From Cryptomeria japonica (taxonomy: Eukaryota > Streptophyta > Pinopsida > Cupressales > Cupressaceae): DNA of 62,000 nt. The stretch is from the NCBI RefSeq assembly GCF_030272615.1, contig NC_081406.1:463230072-463292071 (forward strand). Reading direction: 5' to 3'. The notes under the pieces are model-generated. The model was not told the DNA's origin. It searched no databases and was given only the letters and a program-made list of their open reading frames with translations. How positions within the stretch are numbered: position 1 is the first letter of the stretch; each line of letters begins with the position of its first letter. A program made the translations under genes and the position numbers. This document shows positions 45,107 to 57,003 of this stretch, piece by piece.

Positions 45107-45111
45107 TTGAC

Positions 45112-45598
45112 TATGGAGAAAATAATGACCATAATAATTGTGGTTTAGGATCTCCTTGTAAAATGAAATAAATAAAGTTACAGGAGGAGGTGAAATTTTA
45201 TGAATAATAGTCATAAATGTTTTTTTTGTAGAAGTATGGGAAAAAGGAACAAACATGCAAGTTGTATCCATAGGATCTATATCCATAAGTGTATACATCA
45301 CATAATTAGTTGTATGTTTGAATACCTATTAGTGTTCAATATTTTTAGATTGTGCATGCAATGAAATACTATTAGCATATCTTTTTCAATTTCATTCTAG
45401 TGGAGCAACCTAACAATTTCCCTCATGATTCATACAATTCATATGAATTATATTATATTATCAATGAGACTTACAATTTTATGCTTCAATACCACACAAG
45501 TGTATGTATGGTGTAAATTAACTCTATGAAATTTGTAGAGGGATTTTATTCATTATAACAATCAAATAATCCTTAAGAGGAATCCACTACATTAATAG
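45112..45598. other. Intergenic strip between two elements
   Basis: About 490 bases of AT-rich DNA with no gene. It continues the original sequence that ended at 29792 before the copia element inserted. Confidence 0.4.
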
Positions 45599-46343
45599 TG
45601 TAGATACTTAAAATTGTCCTGTTTAATTAAATAAATTTTTATTTATTTAACAAATTCATTAATCCTCTTCTAAGCCTTTCCTCATTTAAATAAATACTTT
45701 TATTTATTTAAATTGTCCTTTTCCTAAATTAAATAAATACTTATTTATTTAATTGATCCCATTTCCTCTACTAATTAAATAAATCTTTATTTATTTAATT
45801 AATTCATTAGCCTTTTCTATCCATGACACATGTCATTAATCTCTTAATTACTACACTACCTACCCCCTTTATCATTTTATTATTTCCTCTACCTACCCTC
45901 TAATCCTAGCTGGCCATTTATCTTTACACCTCTTAATCGTATCCCTCCATTTCTTACAGTGTCTTCTATATAAGAGGATGCTTCTTTCATTATGAACCCT
46001 AATCATTCAAATCAGCTAATGAGCATTCTAATAAATCTTATGCAATCAAGCCTTTTTGAAATCAAACTATCAACCACATTTTCATTTTTTGTTGAGCTCT
46101 TGTGCATACATAAAATCTGAGAGCAAATATATCAAGCAAGATCAATGGAGATAAGAAGAATGAAGATTCAAACCGTAGTTGACATGTGATGGTATAATCT
46201 TTTTGATTTTGTTGATTTCCATTGTCTTAAGTAATCTTCATATGTTATGGTGGATCTTTGTTGTTGTTAGTCTAGGGTTTTGTGGTTGAATTCATTTAGT
46301 CTTTCAATATTGTTGTTCCATTATCCAGTTTTCACCATACACA
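45599..46343 (+). repeat. 5' LTR of a gypsy (Tat-type) element
   Basis: It starts TGTAGATACTTAAAATTG and ends CACCATACACA, 745 bp, followed by the primer site. The U3 part (45615-45810) has four palindrome-like units of the type TAAATAAATA and TTTATTTA. A TATA-like CTATATAAG (45966-45974) precedes GAACCCTAATCATTC. An inverted, diverged relative lies at 54534-55320. Confidence 0.85.
45966..45974 (+). promoter_or_regulatory. TATA-like box in the gypsy LTR
   Basis: CTATATAAG sits about 370 bp before the LTR end. The same box occurs at the matching place in the inverted relative (minus strand, 54889-54897). This conservation supports a real core promoter for the family. Confidence 0.6.
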
Positions 46344-46346
46344 TTT

Positions 46347-46364
46347 TGGCACGCCCGGTGGGAC
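46347..46364 (+). other. Primer-binding site of the gypsy element
   Basis: TGGCACGCCCGGTGGGAC follows the LTR end after a three-base spacer. The TGGC.CGCC.GGTGGG form is familiar from plant Tat-type gypsy elements. The tRNA used is not named here. Confidence 0.75.
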
Positions 46365-48662
46365 TCTTGTCCCTTTTGCATTTAACATGTTTCGTTGTAG
46401 ATTTTGTGTTTTTGAACTTCCAGATCTGACATTTTCCGATGACATTTCAACTTTTTGCATCTGCACCCTCTGAAATCATGTTTTTGTTTTTTTGTTACGT
46501 CTGCACATTCCAAAATCCTGGCTGTGTTCCCAACAACATTTTTAGTTTCCAGATCGTAGGTTTTCATTTCAGTCAAGTCTATGCAGTCTTTAGGGGCGTC
46601 TGTGAGTTTAAATCACGTCCACGCATTCCAAAATCATGTTTGTATTCTTGACAACATTTTTGTTTTCCAGATTGCAGCTTTTCATTTCAGTCACGTTTAT
46701 GTAGTATTCAGGGGCGTCTATGAGTTTAAATCAAGTTTGTGATTGGTTTAATAGCGGTTGTGTTCTCTACACTTTTTTTGTGTTCTGCATTTTTCAATTC
46801 CTCACTTAGGGTTTCTATTTCATCATTTTGTATTGCATTTAGGGTTTTAGATTTGGTTCATTTAAGCTAATATCTTGTGATCCAACTAACGAAGTGGTGA
46901 AATTTGTTTTTGGAAGCAAATCGTGAATCAAAGGCCCCTATTTTTCACAAATTTTTTTGCGATTTTGTTAAAATAAACCTAACTTGTTTGCTTGCGGGAA
47001 GGGGTAATTATTTGAAACAACCCAAATTACTAACAAATATTTGTTGTAGGGCCTTGGCATGGGTTTGATTTTGATTTTCATTGTTTGCTTTGTTTTCATA
47101 GATTTGCAAACACTTCAATTGATGCACTAAAATTGAACCAATATCTTTTGTGTCTTGAGCAATAGGCTCTTTGTGTTTAATCTTTAGAGGGTCTACCTCC
47201 CCACGTGGTCACTAGGACTACTAGTGAGGAGGGAATGACCCAAGTGGTAGCGAGGCAATACCCCATCTTCCGAACCACTATAAAGAACTGTCTCCATGGT
47301 GAAATCCATGGGTAACATGTGTTGATTAGTCCACACCGATACTATGTCTCCCCATAAACCCATTTGATCAAATTTATATGATCAATATTAGGGCATAACC
47401 CGTACAGGCTAGGAGCCTTCTGTAATTACAGAGTTGAAAGTGTCGCATGTATGGCCACACAAGCGGATGCCCTTACTAACACCTTTTTGTTTTTAGAAAG
47501 CCAAAATCCTTCTAGTTGCTGGGATAGGAGGTCAGACCTCTAGAGCGGCCCACACACATACGGTTCTTAGTAGAGGTACAAAGTTCACCACAAGGAGTTT
47601 AAATGGGGACTAGTGCTTGGCTGCCCTGGAGAAGTGAGTGTCGAGGGTGGAGCTAGTGGGGTCAAGAACCTAAGTATCCTCGGGGGAAAGCCCATGTGGG
47701 ATCAACAACTATTGTCCTAGCCAACCATAAGAATTGTGCTTGTCTTCTTTTAAACATTCAAAAATTCAAGGCCAACCATCAAAATATTGTGTCTTTTGTC
47801 TCTTCAAGTGTATGCAAAACATTTTTACATCAAACAACACACTTTCTTTTGAGTCATTTTCAGTCTAGACACTTGCAAACATAGAGTCCTCATCAACATT
47901 GTGTCCTCTTGTCATGAAAAAATGGTCAAAGATTCAGATTTGGTCACAACAACAACTTCAAAAATTGGAAAAATTGCAATCGGGCTTTATAAACGCGTCT
48001 GTGTCTGATAGAAATACATATGTGTACTTTAACCACACCTATGTAGGACAGCAACACATTCGTGTCATCGTGCAAACTATAAATTCACAAGATTCTCAGA
48101 ATCGTGCTTGTACAATATCTAGTCAATTTTGTCTTTAATAACCATGTGTGTGAAGGATGCATGCACACCTGTGTTCAATATTGGGAAAAATTACAATCCA
48201 ATGAACAAGAGCAATCAGTTTCAAAATTCTTGAGATTCCTAGGTTATTTCTCCAAGTTTTCATCTACCATTCAACCTATTTTTGGGTCTCACAGAGTTCA
48301 TCATTGCTTTACACCTTGAATTACATTCACATTTTTCTAAACTTGAGTCAAAAGGTCACTTGCTTGTCCCCATCTTACTTTTTCATTACAATACATACAA
48401 CAACATTTTGCTAAGTGGTCCCTCATCAAGCTCTATCACCTTTGGGTTTCATTTGGTCTTACTTGGAGTCAAGGTGAACTTACTTCATCAAGAGATCTAT
48501 CATCTCTTTGGAATTCACACCTACTCTACTACATACATACTTGGTCTTACACTTTGACATAGTAAATACACCTCAGATTCATTTACATTCCATCCAACTC
48601 TTGGTCTTCCATACTATTTCAATTTTCATCTAGTCTCACACATCGTGGTCAAGACCTAGTTC
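46365..48662 (+). other. Long leader of the gypsy element
   Basis: About 2.3 kb with no intact gene. Bases 46470-46760 contain near-repeats of a block with GCGTCTGTGAGTTTAAATCA. Bases 47190-47700 form a distinctive, less AT-rich stretch (CTCCCCACGTGGTCACTAGG and CATGTCTCCCCATAAACC words) that recurs in leaders of plant gypsy elements as I recall them. Its function is unknown. Confidence 0.5.
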
Positions 48663-50552
48663 ATGGTTGAAACCCATTCCCAAAAATCTAGAATGGAAGC
48701 TAAAGAGGCTCAAGACTCTGCAAATATGAGTGGCTATGAGTACGACAATCATATCTTTTTCAATTCTAACCATACCACATTACCTAACATGGACATCTAT
48801 TGAAACATTTAGAATATTGAGAACATGGATAATACAAACAATCATGATGCACAAGATGACAATATGGATAACACTTCAGTACACTCAGTAGAGGTGGAAG
48901 ATGCAATCATGGATCCTTATTTCAATAAGATGATACAAGAAATCATAAGAAGAGATATAATATTTCCTACAAGTGATGGCACAAAGTGGAGCTAAGATAC
49001 CTCACGATTTTGGCATGTCTCAAATAATAGAAAATTGACCTACTCAAGAAAATTAAGTCAACATGGATCAAAGGAGACCTAATATTCGAGGTAATAGAAT
49101 ATCATGTCTCGTGCCTGAGTCACCATCATCCTTATTTTAAAAATCTGAGATTTCAAATACACATGGTCAAGCTTATGATACTCAAGAAAGAACATCTCAT
49201 GAACAATTCCATCTACGCAGACCCTTATGGAAATCTTATGTGGATAAATACGTCCAACCACACACCAATACTAAGGACCAAACACAAAGACCTTGGATAC
49301 CTAGAGGAATGCTCAAAATTTGGATACAAGAAAACCCCATGTCAAATTTGGGGGCAATACACAAGAGAAAAATCATGATATGCCTTATGACCCTATATTG
49401 GGTGGTCCCTATATTCATTATCATTATAGACCCCCTCCATATGAACATGTTTATGATCAATACCATCCATACTTGCATTATCCTCCTCCTCCACCCAGTG
49501 GATCAGGCATGGGATATGGTCCAAGAATTTAGACTCCATCCAAAAACAATTTGGAACAACAGATCAAGGACTTACAAAAGAATATGGAGGACATCAATAC
49601 ACCAAAACTAGCTTACACAATGAGAGATATATGTCCCTATCCATTTGATAGAAAAATTCCAATGCTTCCATTTCCTACACACTTTGTAACTCCAAACTTT
49701 GAAAATTACAGATGCAAAGGGGACCCTAAGGCACATATAAGACAATTTTTCACAACTTGCATTGAGGTAGCAGCAGAAGAAGCATACTTGATGAGATTGT
49801 TTCCACAAAGCTTAGGTGAACAATCTATGGAATGGTTCTCCCAACTTCCACCTAGAATTAAGTCATGGGGTGACTTAGCAGAGGCATTTATCCAACATTT
49901 CTCATATAAAATAGAGATAGATATATCAATTGCCACTTTCTATAATACCAAACACAAAGTTGGGGATTCCTTTTCATCATTCTTACAAAGATGGAGGAAT
50001 TTAGCCAGCAAATGCTCTTGTGAAATTCCACAAAAACCATGAAGGAAATACACCCCATTGGGAGAACCACTTGAGTCAGTTTTTAGGAATCTAGTAGCAA
50101 AGAAGCTAATAAAAATTCCAGACAATCCTCTATATGAACCAAAATTCAAACCAAATTGGTGGAATGACAATGAGTACTACGAATATCACAAGAGAAAGGG
50201 ACATAAAATAGGAAATTGCCATCACTTGAAGAACATTATAAAGGATCTTATTCATAGAGGTGACATTGAGATTAATGGACATACAAACATTCAAGAACAT
50301 GAAATGTTTAAGGAACCATTCCCTAAACATGACAAGGGAAAATCCAAAGCCACAGATAATCAAGCCAACTATACCAAACTATCCTATGACTATGATTCAA
50401 CTGTTAACTACATTTCAATGGACAACCATGTTTCTACTATTATCGTAAAGGACAAAACACCTGGAAGTTCTACCCAAAGAACCAAAGTTGTCCTACAAGG
50501 AATTGTACCTTCTTCTGAATCCACCTCTGAATGTAATGTCACAACGCATTGA
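48663..50552 (+). pseudogene. gypsy gag, several nonsense codons
   Basis: The probable start is ATG at 48663 (MVETHSQKSRMEAKEAQD). From 49320 to 50552 one frame runs on with TAG or TGA at 49530, 50040 and 50550. It holds a Pro/Tyr-rich region (YRPPPYEHVYDQYHPY), a coiled stretch (EQQIKDLQKNMEDI), the capsid core (YRCKGDPKAHIRQFFTTC, YLMRLFPQSLGEQSMEWF, WGDLAEAFIQHF, FLQRWRNLA) and a knuckle-like segment YYEYHKRKGHKIGNCHHLK. In that segment the first Cys pair is reduced to Tyr and His, so it may not bind zinc. The upstream third has further stops. It would have formed the particle. Confidence 0.85.
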
Positions 50553-51607
50553 GGTAAGGTCACCCTACAAGGTGCTCCAGCTAAAACCACCACTTTGTCT
50601 TCGGCCAAACCTGAGTACAACCTAGTAGAACAGTTTGGGAAGACACCCACACTTATCTCAATCTTTGAACTATTATGTATCTCTCCTTCACATAAAGCCA
50701 TACTTGACAAAGTCCTAAGAGAAACTTATGTACCCACTGATCTGAACATGGACCAGTTTCAAGCCATGGTGGGATACCTTTTCATTCCACATACCCTCAC
50801 ATTTACAGAATCTGATGAGGCATCTGTAACCTAGCCTTATAATGCACCTCTACATATTGAAGCCTTTTATCTATAAAAAATGCATCAAACGAGTTCTGAT
50901 AGATGGGGGATCTGGTCTCAATATATATACTTTGAACACAATAACACAACTGGAATACTCGGATAAAGTTGTGAATGCTACAAACAAAATTACCATCAAG
51001 GCATATGATGATGAAGAGCGTTCATCTAAAGGCATAGTCACTTTATCTCTCAGAGTTGGGCCAATAACTAAGGATGTGGTTTGTCAAGTCCTTGATCTAG
51101 ATCTCACATACAATACAATCTTGGGATGCCCATGGATTCACAAAATGAGAGTCATTCCCTCAACATATTATTAATGTATCAAATTCCCATACAATGGAGT
51201 TGAAGTGATCATCAAAGGCAGCCTGATAACTCAAAGAAAAGTTCAAGATTAAGGATGTGGGATGTGGTGAGTATATCTTTCATGTTGATCAACTCCCATT
51301 GTTTCCTAAGGTATTTGGTCGACATGAAAAACCTACAAACAATTTTCAATGCCAAGGAATTGGGTGTGAGCCACCTAGCATTGTGACTACTAAGTCTGAA
51401 TGCAAATCTCCTCTAGTGGTGCAAGAAGCTCTTGATATCAATAGTCCTAAGAGTGGTTCCAATGAGGAATCTATTGAGTGTATAATCATCCCTCTTGATA
51501 ACTCACATAGCTTTACCATTTCATCCATTCATTCCATTTCCACTTATCTCCCAGTGTTGGATCAACAACAATCACAAAAGCCCATACTCATTGGGGATCA
51601 AAAATGA
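50553..51607 (+). pseudogene. gypsy protease region, frameshifted
   Basis: Linker LISIFELLCISPSHKAILDKVL and TFTESDEASVT run in the gag frame to a TAG at 50832. The next frame carries the retropepsin: CIKRVLIDGGSGLNIYTLNT with active-site Asp, VNATNKITIKAYDDEERSSKGI, and YNTILGCPWIHKMRVIPSTY up to a stop at 51172. A third frame (51257-51607) gives an acidic tail beginning CGEYIFHVDQLPLFPKVFG. The order equals that of the 1021-residue ORF in the young gypsy element, which shows the two belong to one broad group. Confidence 0.85.
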
Positions 51608-52059
51608 AGTTATGAAAAGAAAAATCTAAAATTCAAAAATAAAGGAAAGTCCTCTAGTCCAAATCAAAATCAAAAGCTATTGGACTCTACAAAAATCAAG
51701 GTCAAGGATAAAAATCCTATGTAAGAAAAAGAGCAAGAGATGATCTCCTCTAATATCAAAATAACTGGGAGTGAAATTTCTACAATTTCAAGTCAAAAAG
51801 AATACTTGTTGATCCTAAGTCTCCATCATACCATCCTACTTTCACTTCTTTTCGCAATCATAAGCCTTCATAACTCATCCACTTTCTCCACACATCCATT
51901 CCCTTTTGGCAATACATCATGTCAATAGACCTTTAATGGAACTTCCTCGAAGGAATTTGTTGTCAGGGATGCCCAAAATTCTTTAGGTGACACACATATG
52001 GAATTCTCTTAGTTACTTTATAAAAGAAGATAGTCACTCAAGCTACACATCATTCAGTT

Positions 52060-52330
52060 AAGGAACAATGTAGTTACAATCATAAGGTAAAGCATCACAC
52101 ATTTGAGGTAGGTGACTTAGTTCTCAAGTAGAATCCAAGAAATGAATAGGATCGAGAGAAGAAAGGAAAATTTGAACCCAATTGTCTTGGTCATTATGTC
52201 ATCACAATAGTCTATGGATTAGGTGCATATCAACTTTTGACCCCAGATGGAGAACCTTTGGAAGATCCGATCAACAACATGAATCTTCACAAGTTTTACA
52301 CATGGCTCTTCAGAGTATCCCAATTCAAAG
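52060..52330 (+). pseudogene. gypsy integrase C-terminal tail
   Basis: Reads HTFEVGDLVLK, NPRNE, KGKFEPNCLGHYVITIVYGLGAYQLLTPDGEPL and NNMNLHKFYTWLF, the end of a Tat-type integrase, with two stops. Between the protease tail (51607) and this point only about 450 bases remain, so RT, RNase H and the integrase core have been deleted or were never present. Confidence 0.8.
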
Positions 52331-53433
52331 ATACAAAAAAAACCAAAAACATCAAAAATACAAAAAAAAATAAAAAAATATCAACAATACAAAAAAAATT
52401 TAAAAATATCAAAAATACAAAAAAATTAAAAAATGATCAAAAATACAAAAAAATCATAAAAAATAAAAAATCATTACTTGGTGAAAACCTAGCAAACAGG
52501 TGCCTTGTGACACTAAAAAAAATCCAAACAAAATAAAGAAATAAATTCATCCAATGGTGAAAACCACTTTGGTGGCGCCCTGGGCAAGTACCATGGTGAA
52601 AACCGGGTTACTGATACCATGTGTAGAGACATTGCTCCTCCCTCCTTTAGGATTGAATCACATCCCTTCACTTTGCATACACTCACAACCTATCCATCCA
52701 TAATAAACTTACCCATTCCCATCATGACTTGTTATTGATCTACCTAAGATTGGCTAGCCACTCATAATAATCCATTCTTTTCATGCCTATCCATCCATAA
52801 TAAACTTACCCATTCCCATCATGGCTTGTTATTAATCTACCTTAGATTGGTTAGCCATTCATAATAATAATTCATTTTCACCCCTTTTCATCCATAATAA
52901 ATCAGCTACTATTTGTGGCTAGGGCAAATTCTAAGTCTAGTGATGGGTGTGGAACTAAGAGCATCACACATTCCGAGGAGTAGAGTTTCTTCCAGTTTTC
53001 TTTAGTCTATCTGCGCCCAATCCACAATAAATAAACACTTACATCACGGATCTGCAATAAAGTTTTGTCTTCTCCATTTTGATTAGTTTCAGATAAGATG
53101 TAAATAGCAGCAATGGGCTTCAACAAATCAAATCTTTCAACAGACTTAGACAACATTATGGTTTAGTACTATCTATCCTTTTTATGAAAGTAGACAACAT
53201 TATGGTTTAGTACTATCTATCCTTTTTATGAAAGTAAACATTGTGACCAAAATCAAATAGACTTATACAAGTGACAAGAGACACTAAACTTGAGGACTGC
53301 AGTGGATGTTGGTGTCGAGTCTTGGTTTTCTTTTGACTTTATCTTTTGGTCACATGTCTTTTAGCTTTTTTGGGATGTCTCTGACTAGAGGCTCTATCTC
53401 TAGGATGTCTTTGACTAGAAAGGTGGGGATTGG
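52331..53433 (+). other. 3' untranslated region of the gypsy element with tandem repeats
   Basis: Bases 52331-52540 are A-rich (a Lys/Asn-rich frame is spurious). At 52560-52625 is a GGTGAAAACCACTTTGGTGG block seen after integrase in such elements. About 52690-52880 holds a roughly 98-bp unit (CCATCCATAATAAACTTACC) repeated in tandem. At about 53148-53239 a 46-bp unit containing GGTTTAGTACTATCTATCC is exactly doubled. Confidence 0.6.
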
Positions 53434-53659
53434 ATATGTTCACCTATTGTTTTGTTGTCTGTGGATTGTCTCTTAGTAATGTATGACTTGTCCAAGGATA
53501 TGAGGACACTATGAGTCTAGTATGAACTGGGGCATTCCTTGTTTGTGACTATTTGATCTCCATGCAAATGGGTACAATGACTTTCTGGGTCGAACCTATA
53601 CCTCGATTGTCATAACCTATTTTCCATAATAAAGATCAATGATGATAAAGCACAAGAAT
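53434..53659 (+). repeat. Inverted repeat arm S, left copy
   Basis: This 226-bp segment (from ATGTTCACCTATTG to GCACAAGAAT) is the reverse complement of 56246-56470 at roughly 90 percent by eye. In this copy it continues the 3' UTR of the plus-strand gypsy element. A partial third copy, inverted, lies at about 56893-57003. Confidence 0.88.
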
Positions 53660-54533
53660 ATTTTTCACTTCCATATCTTCTATCTTCCATCCCCCTTTCA
53701 TGATTGACCTCCATCATCCTTCCAGATTTCGTGTAGCCCGTTATAACATGACTGAGTAAAATGACATGCCAAAACTATTTGCATTTCATGTAGATTGCAC
53801 ATGCATTACCACATATTAGTGTTTCATACATACATATAGATATCACAATCGCACTACATTTTGCATATATCATTAGTTAGTATATGCATTCTCATATAAA
53901 ACATAAATTGCCAAAATAATAACACAACACATGTTAGCACATTTTATATTCTCATCATGTAAATAATTATTCGCATTATCATATTTATCTGCATTTCATA
54001 CATTCATATTTGTATAACATATAAAACATAAAAGAACAAAAAATATTGCATTTCATCATGTATATATATCTGCATTCCTATCATAATTAAACATCATAGA
54101 TACATGTATCTTATACGCATTCATACATCATAGAATCATAAATTTTATTAACACATACAAACATGCATCACATAGAAGCAACATCACGTAGGTACATATG
54201 CATATAGCTGTCGAAAGGATGAATCATCTCATATATATATGTAAAAAATCATAAGTGTCATGATTCAATGATGTCAAAATCATATGGCTACAATCACTCG
54301 AAGGTATTTACATCATCATACAAAAATGGTACAAAAACTGATACTTAGGGATCCATTTAAGACTATGATAAACTCCCTCCCTCGGAGCCAACCTACCTCG
54401 ATAGAGTCTGAGCCCTAGAAATCACCACCCTAGAATCATCTCTCATGCCCCCTCTATCTGGTGGTGGTGGAGGACCAATGAACCCACCACTCGATGCCTG
54501 TCTCCTATCTCTCCCTCCAATGGTCGTGCAAAA
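53660..54533 (-). other. Possible leader of an inverted gypsy fragment
   Basis: Directly after the minus-strand end of the inverted LTR comes TTTTGCACGACCATTGGAGG, resembling the primer site region TTTTGGCACGCCCGGTGGG of the 45599 element. The rest is AT-rich with CATA-rich words and no gene. Confidence 0.4.
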
Positions 54534-55320
54534 TGTGTATGGTGAAAAGTGGATAATGGAAACAATAATATTGAAATAATAAATGAATTCAACCACAAAA
54601 CCCTAGCCTAACAACAACAAAGATCCACCATAACATATGAAGATTATCTAAGACAATGCAAACCAACAAAATAAAAAAGATTATACCGTCACATGTCCAC
54701 TAGGGTTTGAATCTCCTTTCTTCCTATCTCCATTAATCTTGCTTGATATATTTTCTCTTAGATTTTATGTGTGCACAAGAGCTCAACAAAGATCGAAAAT
54801 GTGGTTGATAGCTTGATCGCATAAGATTGATCAGAATGCTCCCTAGATGAATATAATGATTAGGGTTGATAATGGAGGGGAGTATCCTCTTATATAGATG
54901 ACACTAAAGGAAATGGAGGGATAAGATTAAGAGGTGTAAAGATAAATGGTCGGCTAGGACTAAAGGGCAGGTAGAAGAAATAATTAAATAATAAAGGGGG
55001 TAGTTAGTGTAGGATTTAAGAGATGAATGCCATGTGTCATGGGTAGAAAAGTCTAATGAATTAATTAAATAAATAAATATTTATTTAATTAATAGAGGAA
55101 GTGGGATCAATTAAATAAATAAAATATTTATTTAATTTAGGAAAAAGATAATTTAAAAAAATAAAATTATTTATTTAAATATGGAAAAAGGCTTAGAAGA
55201 GGATTAATTAATTAATTAATTAAATAAATATTTATTTAATTAATATAAGACTTAGGATAAAATAATTAAATAAATAAAAATATTTATTTAATAAGACTTG
55301 ACAATTTTAGGTGTCTTCAT
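54534..55320 (-). repeat. Inverted LTR of the same gypsy family
   Basis: On the minus strand it starts TGAAGACACCTAAAATTG, has the TAAATAAATA/TTTATTTA palindromes (55040-55300), the TATA-like CTATATAAG, and ends CACCATACACA, as the LTR at 45599-46343 does. A polypurine tract (minus AAAGAGGGGCAAAA) precedes it and a primer-site-like sequence follows it, so it is joined to internal sequence on both sides. Confidence 0.85.
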
Positions 55321-56245
55321 TTTGCCCCTCTTTGAGACAATGTATCTTGTCACGTTGGCTAAAAGAAGATATGATAACCTGATACAAAGTTGCCCCATGA
55401 CGAGAATGATATGCCACCTTGAGAGATTGGATGAATATGTTTGAAAAGATCATAGACAATCTCTCGATAATAAAGAAAGGCTAGAAAGGACTGACAAGAT
55501 AGGATAGAGTGACATAGTCACGAGATAAAGAAGACTAACGCAAGAGACTAGGGATAGGGTAGCCTATAAGATAGACTACAAAGGAAAACATCCTCATTGG
55601 CATCCACATACCTAAGAGATCAAAGTGCAGAGAGAGTAAAGAGAAGAGAAGTCAGGAAAGATGACATTGGTGCACAGATTCAACTGTGTTCAGCGATATT
55701 AGAGGCCAGCAAATGCAGGAGACCCAGTGAGTACCAAAAAACCTCCTTGTACTTTGGTTTATTAATTGTTGTCATAAATGCATGTTAGGTAGGGATAGAA
55801 AATTGCAACTAGGGGGAAAAAAACTTTAAGGTGCGTATGTTGGTGCTAGGCACATTTGGGAAGGATAGGCGCGTCTGTTTCTAGTTTAAACGCATCTATG
55901 ATTTCAAAGATGTTTGTGCCAGATTCAAGCGTGTCTATATTGAGAAGGTGTGCTTATGCAGGATAGAGTCATGTCTGTGTGTTTTAGGTGTGTGTATCAA
56001 GGGAACGCACATTTGTGTATGTTTAAAGCATGTTTACGTCTTCAAGGTCAAATCAATAGTTCTGTGATAAACATATGATGTTGATTGGATAAGTTGTTCA
56101 GAGGATACACTCAAATAGGTCCTCTAGGGAAGACAAGGATAACAAATAGGGTTGGGATTGACAATTTTGTGATAGGACATACATTGCCAATCAGGAAACT
56201 ACTCAAGAAGATACACTCAAGCAGAGGCCCTAGAATAGGATAGAG
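55321..56245 (-). other. 3' untranslated region of the inverted gypsy fragment
   Basis: Read on the minus strand, S (56470-56246) leads through non-coding sequence to CAAAGAGGGGCAAAA and the LTR, the order expected at the 3' end of an element. No coding region. Words such as GCGCGTCTGTTTC (about 55870) resemble GCGTCTG motifs in the leader at 46580-48000. Confidence 0.5.
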
Positions 56246-57003
56246 ATTCTTGTGCTTTATCATCATTGAGATTTATTATGGAAAATAGGTTATGACAAAC
56301 CAAATATAGGTTTGACCCAGAAAGTTATTGTACCTGTTTGTATGGAGATCAAATAGTTGCAACCAAGGAATGCCCTAGTTTATACTAGACTCACTATGTC
56401 CTCATATCCTTAGACATGTCATAGAATTACTAAGAGACAGTCCACAAACAACAAAACAATAGGTGAACATCAAAAGCACTTGGATACCCAAAGACATGCT
56501 CAAAATTTGGACACAAGAAAACCCCGTTCAAATTTAGGGGCAATACATAGAAGCAAACTCATTATATGCCTATAGAACATGGTATAAACATACATTCCAA
56601 TCCTTTTTATGGCCCTATATCAAAAGGTCCCTACACACATCATCATTATAGACCCCCTCCATATGAACATGTTTACGATCAATACCATTCATACATGCAT
56701 TATCCTCATCCTCCACGCAGTGGCTTAGGCATGGGATATGGTTCAAGAAGTCAATGTCGACCCAAAAATAAATTGGAACTACAGATCAAGGACTTACAAA
56801 AGAAGATGGAGGACATCAACACACCAAAACCAATAGAAGAAGCATACTTGATGAGATTGTTTCCACAAAGCTTAGGTGAACAAACATACTTACAAACAAG
56901 GAATGCTCTAGTTCATACTAGACTCACGGTGTCCTCATATCCTTGGACAGGTCATAGCATTACTAAGAGACAAACCATAGACAACAAAACAATAGGTGAA
57001 CAT
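56246..57003 (-). repeat. Inverted repeat arm S, right full copy and partial copy
   Basis: The full copy is 56246-56470. A partial copy (about 111 bp) lies at 56893-57003 because the adjoining gag block has been tandemly duplicated with part of S. In both cases S passes directly into plus-strand gag sequence, an unnatural junction. Confidence 0.85.

Noticed and set aside
52237-52536. Lys/Asn-rich open frame of 99 codons
   Set aside because: Only its first 35 codons belong to the integrase tail; the rest is A-rich 3' sequence.
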